A stretch of DNA of 6,067 nucleotides from Acidovorax sp. (GTDB lineage: Bacteria > Pseudomonadota > Gammaproteobacteria > Burkholderiales > Burkholderiaceae_C): NCBI GenBank assembly GCA_011620245.1, contig WOZN01000132.1, positions 1-6,067 of the forward strand, written 5' to 3'. Made by a program: the position numbers and the translations under genes. Below, piece after piece: positions 1 to 6,021 of this stretch. Below the pieces are notes generated by a model. The model searched no databases and was not told the origin of the DNA. It saw only the letters and a program-made list of their open reading frames with translations. Position 1 is the first letter of the stretch; each line of letters starts with the position of its first letter.

Positions 1-31
1 GTCGAAGGGCTGCACACCCAGGCCGCGCCCC

Positions 32-63
32 GGCTTCGACTTCGCTCAGCCCGAACAGATGGG
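32..63 (+). repeat. REP-like element, copy 1
   Basis: The element reads GGCTTCGACTTCGCTCAG, then CCCGAAC and AGATGGG. It belongs to the same family as the copies at 89-120 and 950-980. I recall TTCGAC..GCTCAG..GAACGG elements as very common between genes in Burkholderiales; this is recollection, not a search. Confidence 0.65.
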
Positions 64-88
64 GGTTAGCACACCCAGACCGCACCCC

Positions 89-120
89 GGCTTCGACTTC
101 GCTCAGCACGAACGGATGGG
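89..120 (+). repeat. REP-like element, copy 2
   Basis: Same element as copy 1, differing at two positions, and followed by GGATGGG as in copy 3. It is followed 36 bases later by the 24-base repeat at 157-180. Confidence 0.65.
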
Positions 121-156
121 GTAAGTTATATGAAGCATGTCGCTCATCAGGGGTTT

Positions 157-180
157 TTGATACATCAAGGGGCCGGATCA
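157..180 (+). repeat. 24-base repeat, copy 1 (downstream of the regulator gene)
   Basis: It begins TTGATACATC and ends GGCCGGATCA, and is identical at all 24 positions to 1001-1024. Allowing two mismatches the match extends five bases to the left (152-180). It starts 14 bases beyond the regulator's stop codon. The first 12 bases form a small inverted repeat (TTGAT..ATCAA). Confidence 0.85.
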
Positions 181-194
181 ATGACCTAACCGAG

Positions 195-869
195 CTAACC
201 GCCCGCGGCTGCGTGCCGGGGCATGGGGGGCGACATGTTGAGCGTGCTGAATTTGGCGATCACTTCGGCGCGGCTGCTCACACCCAATGTGCGCAAGATG
301 CCGCGGACGTGGATTTTGACCGTGGGTTCGGCCAGGTCGAGTGCGCGGCAGATTTGCTTGTTGGACATGCCTTGCAGCAGCAGCCCGAACACGTCGGCTT
401 GCCGTGGCGTGAACCCCAGCGATGCGACGGTGACTGCGGCGAGCGGGTCGGTGGATGCTGGACGGCTGGCCGGTTTTTGCAGGGCTTCGGGCGGCACATA
501 TACGCCACCCGCGGCCACGAGCCGTATGGCCGAGACCAGAACCTGGTTGAGCGACGACTTGGGCAGGAAGCCGCGCGCGCCCTGCTCCAGCGAATGCTTG
601 ACGATGGCGGCGTCGTGGTCTGCGGACAGCATGATCACGGGCAGGCTCGGAAACCTTTGCGTGATGTCTGCGAGCAGGCTCAGGCCGCTGGCATCGGGCA
701 GCTGGATGTCCATCAGCACCAGGTCGATGTCGGGGTGCTGCTGCAGTTGGCTCCAGAGTGACGCGGCGTCCCACGCCTGCACGCATTGGGCATAAAGCTC
801 GGATCGGCTGAGGATGGCTTGCAAGCCCTCCCGAACCAGGCCATGGTCGTCAACAATAAGGATTTTCAC
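195..869 (-). CDS. NarL/FixJ-family response regulator (REC + LuxR-type HTH)
   Basis: This is a 224-residue cytoplasmic transcription regulator, the likely output of the sensory locus. Residues 1-120 are a receiver domain. It starts MKILIVDDH, with the acidic pair D7/D8, phosphoacceptor D54 in LMDIQLPD, S82 in the switch position and K104 in the FLPK motif. A linker at about 125-150 leads to a LuxR-type helix-turn-helix at about 152-210 (FTPRQADVFGLLLQGMSNKQ), with the DNA-contacting helix around EPTVKIHVRGIL. The length is normal for the family. The start is GTG, chosen because the receiver fold begins there; no Shine-Dalgarno sequence precedes it, only a C-rich CCCACCCC. It lies 169 bases downstream of the hybrid kinase gene on the same strand, so the kinase is its likely partner. 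That pairing is inferred from position. All key phosphorylation residues are present, so it should be functional. Its target genes are unknown; the receptor operon is the obvious candidate. Confidence 0.93.
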   Translation of the reverse strand: MKILIVDDHGLVREGLQAILSRSELYAQCVQAWDAASLWSQLQQHPDIDLVLMDIQLPDASGLSLLADITQRFPSLPVIMLSADHDAAIVKHSLEQGARGFLPKSSLNQVLVSAIRLVAAGGVYVPPEALQKPASRPASTDPLAAVTVASLGFTPRQADVFGLLLQGMSNKQICRALDLAEPTVKIHVRGILRTLGVSSRAEVIAKFSTLNMSPPMPRHAAAGG

Positions 870-913
870 GGGGTGGGATGTTACAGGCTCTGAAAGGGCT
901 GGATCAATAGCGA

Positions 914-934
914 CAGGACTTACGCAAATATTGA
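914..934 (-). promoter_or_regulatory. Shared upstream motif, copy B (before the response-regulator gene)
   Basis: This copy has the same TCAATATTTGC core on the minus strand, followed by six bases and CCTG, as in the copy before the receptor gene (17 of 21 identical). It sits 44 bases upstream of the regulator's GTG start. Its presence in front of both genes that begin a possible transcript would fit co-regulation. A remnant of a dispersed repeat is the main alternative. Confidence 0.35.
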
Positions 935-949
935 TGCGGCCCGCTGAAA

Positions 950-980
950 GGCTTCGACAGGCTCAGCCTGAACGGATGGG
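950..980 (+). repeat. REP-like element, copy 3
   Basis: The element is 31 bases, one shorter than copies 1 and 2 (GACAGGCTCAG in place of GACTTCGCTCAG). It holds a short palindrome, CAGGCTCAGCCTG, and ends GAACGGATGGG. It lies in the kinase-regulator gap and is followed 20 bases later by the second 24-base repeat. Confidence 0.65.
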
Positions 981-1000
981 ATGAGATGCCTGAACGGTAG

Positions 1001-1024
1001 TTGATACATCAAGGGGCCGGATCA
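1001..1024 (+). repeat. 24-base repeat, copy 2 (downstream of the kinase gene)
   Basis: Exact copy of 157-180 in the same orientation. It starts 14 bases beyond the kinase's stop codon, the same distance as copy 1 from the regulator's stop. It merges on its right into the GGATCAAGAA tandem repeat. Confidence 0.85.
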
Positions 1025-1045
1025 AGGATCAAGAAGGATCAAGAA
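1019..1045 (+). repeat. Short tandem repeat overlapping the kinase stop codon
   Basis: GGATCAA is followed by two exact copies of GGATCAAGAA (1026-1035 and 1036-1045). The last copy contains the kinase's TGA stop (1039-1041 on the minus strand) and its last codons. Slippage here would change the C-terminus by only a few residues. Confidence 0.75.
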
Positions 1046-3087
1046 GGGCTGAATCCGTCGATGGGTGATGGGTGCAAGCTGGCTTCTGCGCGCCACAGTT
1101 GCACCAGCACCTGGCGCAGTTCGGCGGGCTTGACGGGTTTGTAGAGCACGCGCAACTGGTTGGTGCGCGTCTGGCGCAGGTCGGCGTCTTCCGTGTCGCC
1201 GGTCATGATGACGGCGGGCAGGCCGGCGCCCCAACGGTGGCGCAGCGCGTCGATCAGCTGGCGGCCATTGAGCGCGCCGCCGAGGCGGTGGTCGGTGACG
1301 ATCAGGTGCGGGCGCCAGCCGTCGTGGCCCAGGGCCGCAAAGACCGCGTCGGCGTTGGCATGGACGCGGGCATCGCACCCCCACAACTGGAGCAGGCGCG
1401 CGTAACTGTCGCGCACCAGGGCGTCGTCTTCCACCAGCAGAATGCGGCAGCCTTCCAGCCCTGGCAATGCCTGCGTGGATGCGCCGTGCAGCGGCGGCGC
1501 GGAGGATGGCGTTGGCGGGGGCGCAGCCGCTTCGCACCGGGGCAACTGGATGTGGAAGGTGGCCCCGCGCCCGACGCAGGAGCGCACGCCCACGGGGTGG
1601 TTGAGCAACTGGGCCAGTCTCTGGACGATGGCCAGCCCGAGCCCGAGCCCCTGGCTGCGGTCTCTTTGGGGGTTGTGCAGTTGCACAAACTCCTGAAAGA
1701 CAGCGGCCTGGTCTTGTGGCGCGATACCTGGGCCGTTGTCGCGCACCTGGATGACGCAGTTTTCACCGCGCTTGCGCACGGCAAGCAGCACGCAGCCTCC
1801 TACCGGGGTATAGCGCAGGGCATTGGAGAGGAAGTTGCCCAGAATGCGCTCGAGCAGCATGGGGTCGCTGCGCACCCAGGCCCGCGAGCTGTGGATCACC
1901 AGTGCAATGCCCCGGCGCTCGGCCTGGCTTTCGTAGGTTTCGCGCAGACGGGTGAGCAGGGGCTGCAGTTCGACCGGGTTCAAGTGAAAGCGCACGTTGC
2001 CGGCGTCCAGCCGTGAGATGTCGAGCAAGGCATCGAGCAGGGCGCTCATGGCCTGGCTGCTGGCTTCGATGCGCTCCAGGAGCTTGGCGCGCTCGTCCGG
2101 CCGGGTTTCCTGCTTCATGGCTGCGAGCAGCATGTTCAGGGCGTGCATGGGCTGGCGCAGGTCGTGGCTGGCGGCGGCCAGAAACCGGGTTTTGTCGCGG
2201 CTGGCCTGCTGGGCGGCATCGCGCTGCTCGCGCAGTGCCTGGGTGGCTTCGTGCACGCGCTGCTCCAGCCGCTGGCGTGATTGTTCGAGTTGCCCGGCCA
2301 TGCTGTTGATGTCTTGCGACAGCCGTGCAAACGAGGGGATGGAGCTGGCGGGCAGCCGGATGCCGATATGGCCCGCGCCGATTTTTTGCGCCGCCTGCAC
2401 CACGGCCTGGATATGCTGGTCGATGCTGTTGCTGAAGCGGCGTGCCATGACCCAGCCGCTCAGCAGCACCCCCGCCAGCAGCACCATGACGCGCAATCCG
2501 TACTCGAACAGTTCGGTCTGGATGCTGCTTGTGCTCACCTGCACAAGGGCATGGCCTTGCAGGGTGCCGCTGCGCTCAGGGGGCGCTGCTTCGGGAAGGT
2601 CTTCGACAGCGAGCAAGGGGGTGCGCACCGGCTCGAGGTGGGCCACCCACTGCGCATTTTGTTGGCTGACCCCGCCACCGCTGCGCCTGGATGCGTCCAG
2701 CATGGACTGCAGCGTGCCTGGGGGAATGGCCTCGCCCTGGGCTGGCGCATGGCGGGTTGCCAGCACCCGCCCGTCGGCGCCGATGATGGTGGCCGAGATC
2801 ACCGAGGATTCGCGCAACACGCCTTGGGCGATGTTGTCCAGCGCCGCCTGGTTGAATGAAAATATTCCATAGTCTGCCGCTACCGCAAGTTGCCGCGCCA
2901 GCAGTTGGGCGCGTTGCTGCAGTTGTGCCGACAGGTCGGCATCGCGCTGGCGAATCACGTAGATGCCCCAGACCATGGCAAAGACCAGCACCGGCAGCAT
3001 GGCCAACCACATCAGGCGCCCGCGCAGGTCCATTGGGCGCCCGGCAACCAGGCGCAGCATGCGTGCAGCGATGCGGCCGCGCGTCAT
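1039..3087 (-). CDS. Hybrid histidine kinase (TM-periplasmic sensor-TM-HAMP-HisKA-HATPase-REC)
   Basis: This is a 682-residue inner-membrane sensor kinase. The first membrane segment is at about 25-45. A periplasmic domain of about 150 residues follows; its LARQLAVAADYGIFSFN stretch (64-79) and ATIIGADGRVLA (99-110) resemble the BarA-type periplasmic sensor domain, from memory of that family. The second membrane segment is at about 198-215, then HAMP to about 268 and a coiled coil to about 300. The phosphoacceptor is H308 in SHDLRQPMHALN. The ATPase domain has an N-box (N418, N422), DNGPGI (450-455) and GLGLGL (480-485). A proline-rich linker (520-535) joins a receiver domain with E553/D554/D555, D599 in VTDHRLGG, T629 and K650. 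It ends after this receiver with no HPt domain. The ATG start overlaps the upstream stop codon as ATGA, and GGAG sits 8 bases before it. The coupling to the binding-protein gene suggests the two proteins work together. The architecture is certain; the ligand is unknown. Confidence 0.95.
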   Translation of the reverse strand: MTRGRIAARMLRLVAGRPMDLRGRLMWLAMLPVLVFAMVWGIYVIRQRDADLSAQLQQRAQLLARQLAVAADYGIFSFNQAALDNIAQGVLRESSVISATIIGADGRVLATRHAPAQGEAIPPGTLQSMLDASRRSGGGVSQQNAQWVAHLEPVRTPLLAVEDLPEAAPPERSGTLQGHALVQVSTSSIQTELFEYGLRVMVLLAGVLLSGWVMARRFSNSIDQHIQAVVQAAQKIGAGHIGIRLPASSIPSFARLSQDINSMAGQLEQSRQRLEQRVHEATQALREQRDAAQQASRDKTRFLAAASHDLRQPMHALNMLLAAMKQETRPDERAKLLERIEASSQAMSALLDALLDISRLDAGNVRFHLNPVELQPLLTRLRETYESQAERRGIALVIHSSRAWVRSDPMLLERILGNFLSNALRYTPVGGCVLLAVRKRGENCVIQVRDNGPGIAPQDQAAVFQEFVQLHNPQRDRSQGLGLGLAIVQRLAQLLNHPVGVRSCVGRGATFHIQLPRCEAAAPPPTPSSAPPLHGASTQALPGLEGCRILLVEDDALVRDSYARLLQLWGCDARVHANADAVFAALGHDGWRPHLIVTDHRLGGALNGRQLIDALRHRWGAGLPAVIMTGDTEDADLRQTRTNQLRVLYKPVKPAELRQVLVQLWRAEASLHPSPIDGFSPS

Positions 3088-4025
3088 TCGCTGGTCTCCA
3101 GTGATTGCAGGCGCTGCTGCACTGCGGCTTCTTCGGGCAGGTCGAGCCCCAGGCTGTCTGCCAGCGCGCGGTTGATGGCGACGCTGAAGTTGCGCGGATA
3201 CCGGGGCGCGGGCATGGCGCTGCCGCGCAGCACTTGGCGCGCAAGCTGGGCCGCTTCCAGCCCGATATGGCGCGGCGTGCTGTAGGCGGCGGCCAAGGCG
3301 CCGGCCCGAACATAGGCGGCCGAGTAACCGATGACCGGAACCCGAAATCTCAAGGCGGTGAGGAGCAGGTTTTGTGCGGTGGAAACATTGATGACGTAGG
3401 GGTCTGGCAGCGCCAGCAGTACGTCTGACGACCTCAGGATGGACTGCAGCGCCGGGTACAGCTCGGTATCGCGGGCAGCCTTCTCTGTGACCAGGGTCAG
3501 GCCTTTTGCGGTGGCCAGCGGGCGTATGGCGTCGAGGTCGCGCTGGTTGGACGGCCCCACGACCAGGGCTATCTTGCGGGCGGTTGGCAGCAGAATTCGA
3601 ATCAGCTCCAGTTGGCGCTGGGGCGGCTGGTCGATGTAGATGGCAGAGATTCTGCGCGCGTTGCGCGGGACTGGATTCAATGCCTCAAACGAGGTGCGGG
3701 GCACCATGACGCTGAGTATGGGCCAGCGACTGTCGGCCTGGGCGGCAATGGTTGTGCGCGTGGCCAGCACCCCCATGGTGAGCACCATGAAGGTGTCGTC
3801 AGGCAGGCGTGCGGCGCCGCCTTCGGCGCTGGGCCCGATGAGCTGGATTTTCAGTCCCGGCACGGATTTGAGTTCGCTGCGCACGGTTTCGACGAACTCG
3901 TCGTAGGCCGCACCTTGACCGCTGGTGACGATGCCCAGGGTGTTTGCCTGCACGCAAAGGCACAAAAGCACCCCTGTGGCCCCAATGGCATACCTGAGCA
4001 TGGTGGTGACGATTGCGTGGGTCAC
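3084..4025 (-). CDS. Periplasmic substrate-binding protein, ABC_sub_bind (PF04392/COG2984) type
   Basis: This is a 313-residue exported binding protein. It opens with a signal peptide (hydrophobic AIGATGVLLCLCV, cleavage after VQA near residue 27). There is no proper lipobox before either cysteine, so it should be soluble in the periplasm. The mature part has the two-lobed pattern of the family: NTLGIVTSGQG at the start, ISAIYIDQPPQRQLELIRIL and KIALVVGPSN in the middle, then ALPDPYVINVSTAQNLLLTA, RVPVIGYSAAYVRAGALAAA and a closing NFSVAINRALADSLGLDLP. The GTG start at 4025 is preferred because TGAGG, overlapping the receptor's stop codon, lies 9 bases before it. A GTG at 4064 (326 residues) and an ATG at 4001 (305 residues) are alternatives. 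Family members usually feed ABC importers, but no permease or ATPase is present here; both neighbours are a receptor and a kinase. I infer that it presents ligand to the kinase. The ligand cannot be named. Confidence 0.88.
   Translation of the reverse strand: MTHAIVTTMLRYAIGATGVLLCLCVQANTLGIVTSGQGAAYDEFVETVRSELKSVPGLKIQLIGPSAEGGAARLPDDTFMVLTMGVLATRTTIAAQADSRWPILSVMVPRTSFEALNPVPRNARRISAIYIDQPPQRQLELIRILLPTARKIALVVGPSNQRDLDAIRPLATAKGLTLVTEKAARDTELYPALQSILRSSDVLLALPDPYVINVSTAQNLLLTALRFRVPVIGYSAAYVRAGALAAAYSTPRHIGLEAAQLARQVLRGSAMPAPRYPRNFSVAINRALADSLGLDLPEEAAVQQRLQSLETSE
3096..3099 (-). promoter_or_regulatory. Shine-Dalgarno site of the hybrid kinase
   Basis: GGAG on the minus strand lies 8 bases before the ATG at 3087, inside the last codons of the binding-protein gene. 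Together with the ATGA stop/start overlap it fixes the kinase start and indicates coupled translation. Confidence 0.7.
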
Positions 4026-4034
4026 ATTCCTGCG

Positions 4035-4039
4035 CCTCA
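4035..4039 (-). promoter_or_regulatory. Shine-Dalgarno site deciding the binding-protein start
   Basis: On the minus strand TGAGG overlaps the TGA stop of the receptor gene and sits 9 bases before the GTG at 4025. Neither other candidate start (GTG 4064, ATG 4001) has as good a site at a proper distance. This supports the 313-residue form and stop-start translational coupling with the receptor. Confidence 0.55.
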
Positions 4040-6013
4040 GTATTCCACGCTCACGGAAAGCCACATTTTGCGCAGCTCGCGCTGCAGTTCCCGGAATTCA
4101 TCGGTTTGCCCGAGTGGCTGGCGCCATCGGACGGCAACGTTCACACTGGAGTCATTGATGCGAAAGGAGCGCGCAACGCGCAGCGAGGCGAAGCGCTGCG
4201 CGCCTGCCTGCGTGGGTTCGCCCAGCCAGCGCACGGAGCTCATACTGGAATAAGACAGCCCCGTGGACCATCCGTTGGACCAATCATGCGAGACCAGCAA
4301 GCCCGTGCTGCGCCGCGCAATGGTTTCTGCAATGACATCGGACGAGGCCTGGGGCCGGGCGAAATATTGGTTCAAACTGACGATGGTGCCGCGGCCGGGG
4401 CGCCAGCTCAGCTGGTATTCCAGCCCCCGGTTGGTTGCCGAGGCGTTGTTGCGCAGGTCATAGGCCGTGGCGTTCGGAATGTTGGCGACGGCCGCAGGCA
4501 GCAGGACCAGGCGGCCGGTGATGATGCGCGTGAGTTTTTCCTGGAACAGCCTGGCGTCCAGCGCAAGACCCTGCTCGCGCCATTGGCCCAGATACACGAG
4601 ATCCCAGGCGTTCACGCGCTCAGGCAATAGCCCGCCGCTGGACAGGTAGCGAATGTCCAGCGTCTTTCCGTCGCTGAGGATGCGCCAGTCGGCGCGTTGC
4701 TCGAAAAGGCTGGGGGTGCGAAATGCCGATGAGTAGCCGAGCTTGAGCGTGTGCTGGCTCGCGGGTTTCCAGTTGATCGCCAGGCGGGGCGCCCATTGCG
4801 TGGGCGCCAATCTGTCTCGCTCGATGAGGCTGCCCAGGTTCAGGGTCCAGTGCGCCGAGGGTTTCCATTCAGCGTTGAGAAAGGCCGACGATGATGCGTT
4901 GGTTTGAGGGCTGCTGGTGTTGAACAGCTGCGACGAGGTGACTTCGTCCTGCCGATAGCCCAGCCCCCAGGAGGCTCGCCATTGCGGTGAGAAGTCTTTG
5001 AAATGCTGGTAGTCGAGCGCGTAGCGGTTGGCACGGCGGCGCCCGTCGATGTGCAGGGCGTCGCTGCTGAGCAGGGGGATTTCGAAACTGTCGTCTCCGC
5101 TGTCGTGGGTGTAAGACATGCCCAGGCTCCACTCTTGCCCCGGGTCAACGGTCTGGCGGTAGCGGGCCTGTAACGATGCGGACTCGGCGATCTCTGTGCG
5201 CGCCGGGTCGCCTGCCCGCCCTTCGAAGCCGGTATCCAGGTGGCCGCGGGTGATGCCGGAGGTGATGGACCATTCCTGGGAACTGGAGGGCTGGAATTCA
5301 GCGCGCAGGTCCAGGTAGTCGGTGCGGTAGCTGTCGGGACGCCCTGCCAGACCGTCGTCCGAGCGCTGGCCGGCGGCAATCCGCCATTGCGCGGCAGGCT
5401 GCGCATGGCCCCAGCGGATATGCCTGTCGGCCACGCCCGCATCGCCCTGCACTACCCCTGCCCGCACGCCCACGCTTTGCGCGGCGCTGCGCGTGACGAT
5501 GTGGATGACGCCCAGAAAGGCGTTGGCTCCGTAGGTGACGGAGTTGGACCCGCGTTGTATTTCAATGCGTTCGATTTCGTCGAGCGGCACGCTCAGGACG
5601 CTCCAGTCAATGCCGCCAAACAGATAGGGGGCATACACCGATCGCCCGTCCACATAGACCTGCATGCGCTGCGATATCTGCCCCGAGAGCCCGTGGTAGG
5701 CCACGACCGCACGCCCCCCTGCCGAGGTGGCCACCTGAAAGCCCGGCACCCAGCGAAATATTTCAGTCAGATCGCGCGCGCCGGTCAGCTGTATGAATTC
5801 ACGATCGAGCACGGTGAGTGCACCGGCAGCGTCTTCGAGCTGCTGCGGCAGCCGCGAGGCTGAATAGACCTGCGGTATCTCGCTGAGGAAATCGCGCTCC
5901 GACAGTTCGTAACCCCCCTCCTGCGCCTGGGCTGCGATGGTCACGCAGATACTCAAAACAATGCATACAACCCATTGGGGCGGGCTACGGTGCGACAAGC
6001 GGAAATGCTTCAC
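4037..6013 (-). CDS. TonB-dependent outer-membrane receptor
   Basis: This 658-residue outer-membrane receptor is the first gene of the apparent operon. A signal peptide covers residues 1-30 (VVCIVLSICVTIAA core, cleavage after AQA). A TonB-box-like segment is seen at about 46-54 (IPQVYSASR). The plug domain runs to about 175: TVLDREFIQLTGARDLTEIF, RWVPGFQV, MQVYVDGRSVY, LDEIERIEIQRGSNSVTYGA and GVIHIVTR. The rest is a beta-barrel of alternating short strands ending LSVSVEY, so the last residue is aromatic, as in outer-membrane barrels, but Tyr rather than Phe. There is no N-terminal signalling (STN) domain, so a FecA-like direct signal to an anti-sigma factor is not expected. The start is GTG; it is placed by the signal peptide, since the frame stays open to the window edge and no clear Shine-Dalgarno is seen. 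Receptors of this class import siderophores, cobalamin, metals or sugars by TonB energy. The substrate here is not evident. Confidence 0.93.
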   Translation of the reverse strand: MKHFRLSHRSPPQWVVCIVLSICVTIAAQAQEGGYELSERDFLSEIPQVYSASRLPQQLEDAAGALTVLDREFIQLTGARDLTEIFRWVPGFQVATSAGGRAVVAYHGLSGQISQRMQVYVDGRSVYAPYLFGGIDWSVLSVPLDEIERIEIQRGSNSVTYGANAFLGVIHIVTRSAAQSVGVRAGVVQGDAGVADRHIRWGHAQPAAQWRIAAGQRSDDGLAGRPDSYRTDYLDLRAEFQPSSSQEWSITSGITRGHLDTGFEGRAGDPARTEIAESASLQARYRQTVDPGQEWSLGMSYTHDSGDDSFEIPLLSSDALHIDGRRRANRYALDYQHFKDFSPQWRASWGLGYRQDEVTSSQLFNTSSPQTNASSSAFLNAEWKPSAHWTLNLGSLIERDRLAPTQWAPRLAINWKPASQHTLKLGYSSAFRTPSLFEQRADWRILSDGKTLDIRYLSSGGLLPERVNAWDLVYLGQWREQGLALDARLFQEKLTRIITGRLVLLPAAVANIPNATAYDLRNNASATNRGLEYQLSWRPGRGTIVSLNQYFARPQASSDVIAETIARRSTGLLVSHDWSNGWSTGLSYSSMSSVRWLGEPTQAGAQRFASLRVARSFRINDSSVNVAVRWRQPLGQTDEFRELQRELRKMWLSVSVEY

Positions 6014-6021
6014 GGTGGGTC

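Larger units (their letters stand above)
12..121. repeat. 53-base direct tandem repeat, two units
   Basis: The units are 12-64 and 69-121, each 53 bases, with 4 mismatches (49 of 53 identical) and a 4-base spacer. Each unit carries one REP-like core (GGCTTCGACTTCGCTCAG..). The segment lies downstream of the regulator gene and encodes nothing recognisable. Confidence 0.85.

Noticed and set aside
12..121. CRISPR array
   Set aside because: There are only two long units separated by 4 bases, with no spacer-sized gaps and no cas genes.
130..194. Intrinsic terminator after the regulator gene
   Set aside because: The TTGAT..ATCAA inverted repeat is too short, and it is followed on the coding strand by A and C rather than T residues.
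914..934. Insertion-sequence end (the CAGGACTTACGCA stretch resembles some IS termini I recall)
   Set aside because: No transposase fragment, no matching inverted end and no target duplication is visible, so an IS call cannot be supported.
950..980. Intrinsic terminator between kinase and regulator
   Set aside because: The CAGGCTCAGCCTG palindrome could form a short hairpin, but no T-run follows it on the coding strand. It fits a REP-like element better.
1072..2016. Long plus-strand open frame of 314 codons opposite the kinase gene
   Set aside because: It lies wholly antisense to the well-supported kinase. Its translation is low in complexity, with no recognisable domain, which is typical of shadow frames in GC-rich DNA.
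1997..2872. Plus-strand open frame of 291 codons opposite the kinase gene
   Set aside because: Its translation is rich in Ser, Arg, Ala and Trp with no domain pattern, and it is antisense to the membrane and HAMP parts of the kinase. It is a shadow frame.
3950..3965. Lipoprotein signal on the binding protein (LLCLC)
   Set aside because: The residues before the cysteines do not fit the lipobox pattern, and a normal cleavage site (VQA) follows directly.
4026..4064. Longer binding-protein start at GTG 4064
   Set aside because: It would overlap the receptor gene by 28 bases, lacks a good ribosome site, and would put an Arg-rich stretch of 13 residues before an already sufficient signal peptide. 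It is not excluded.
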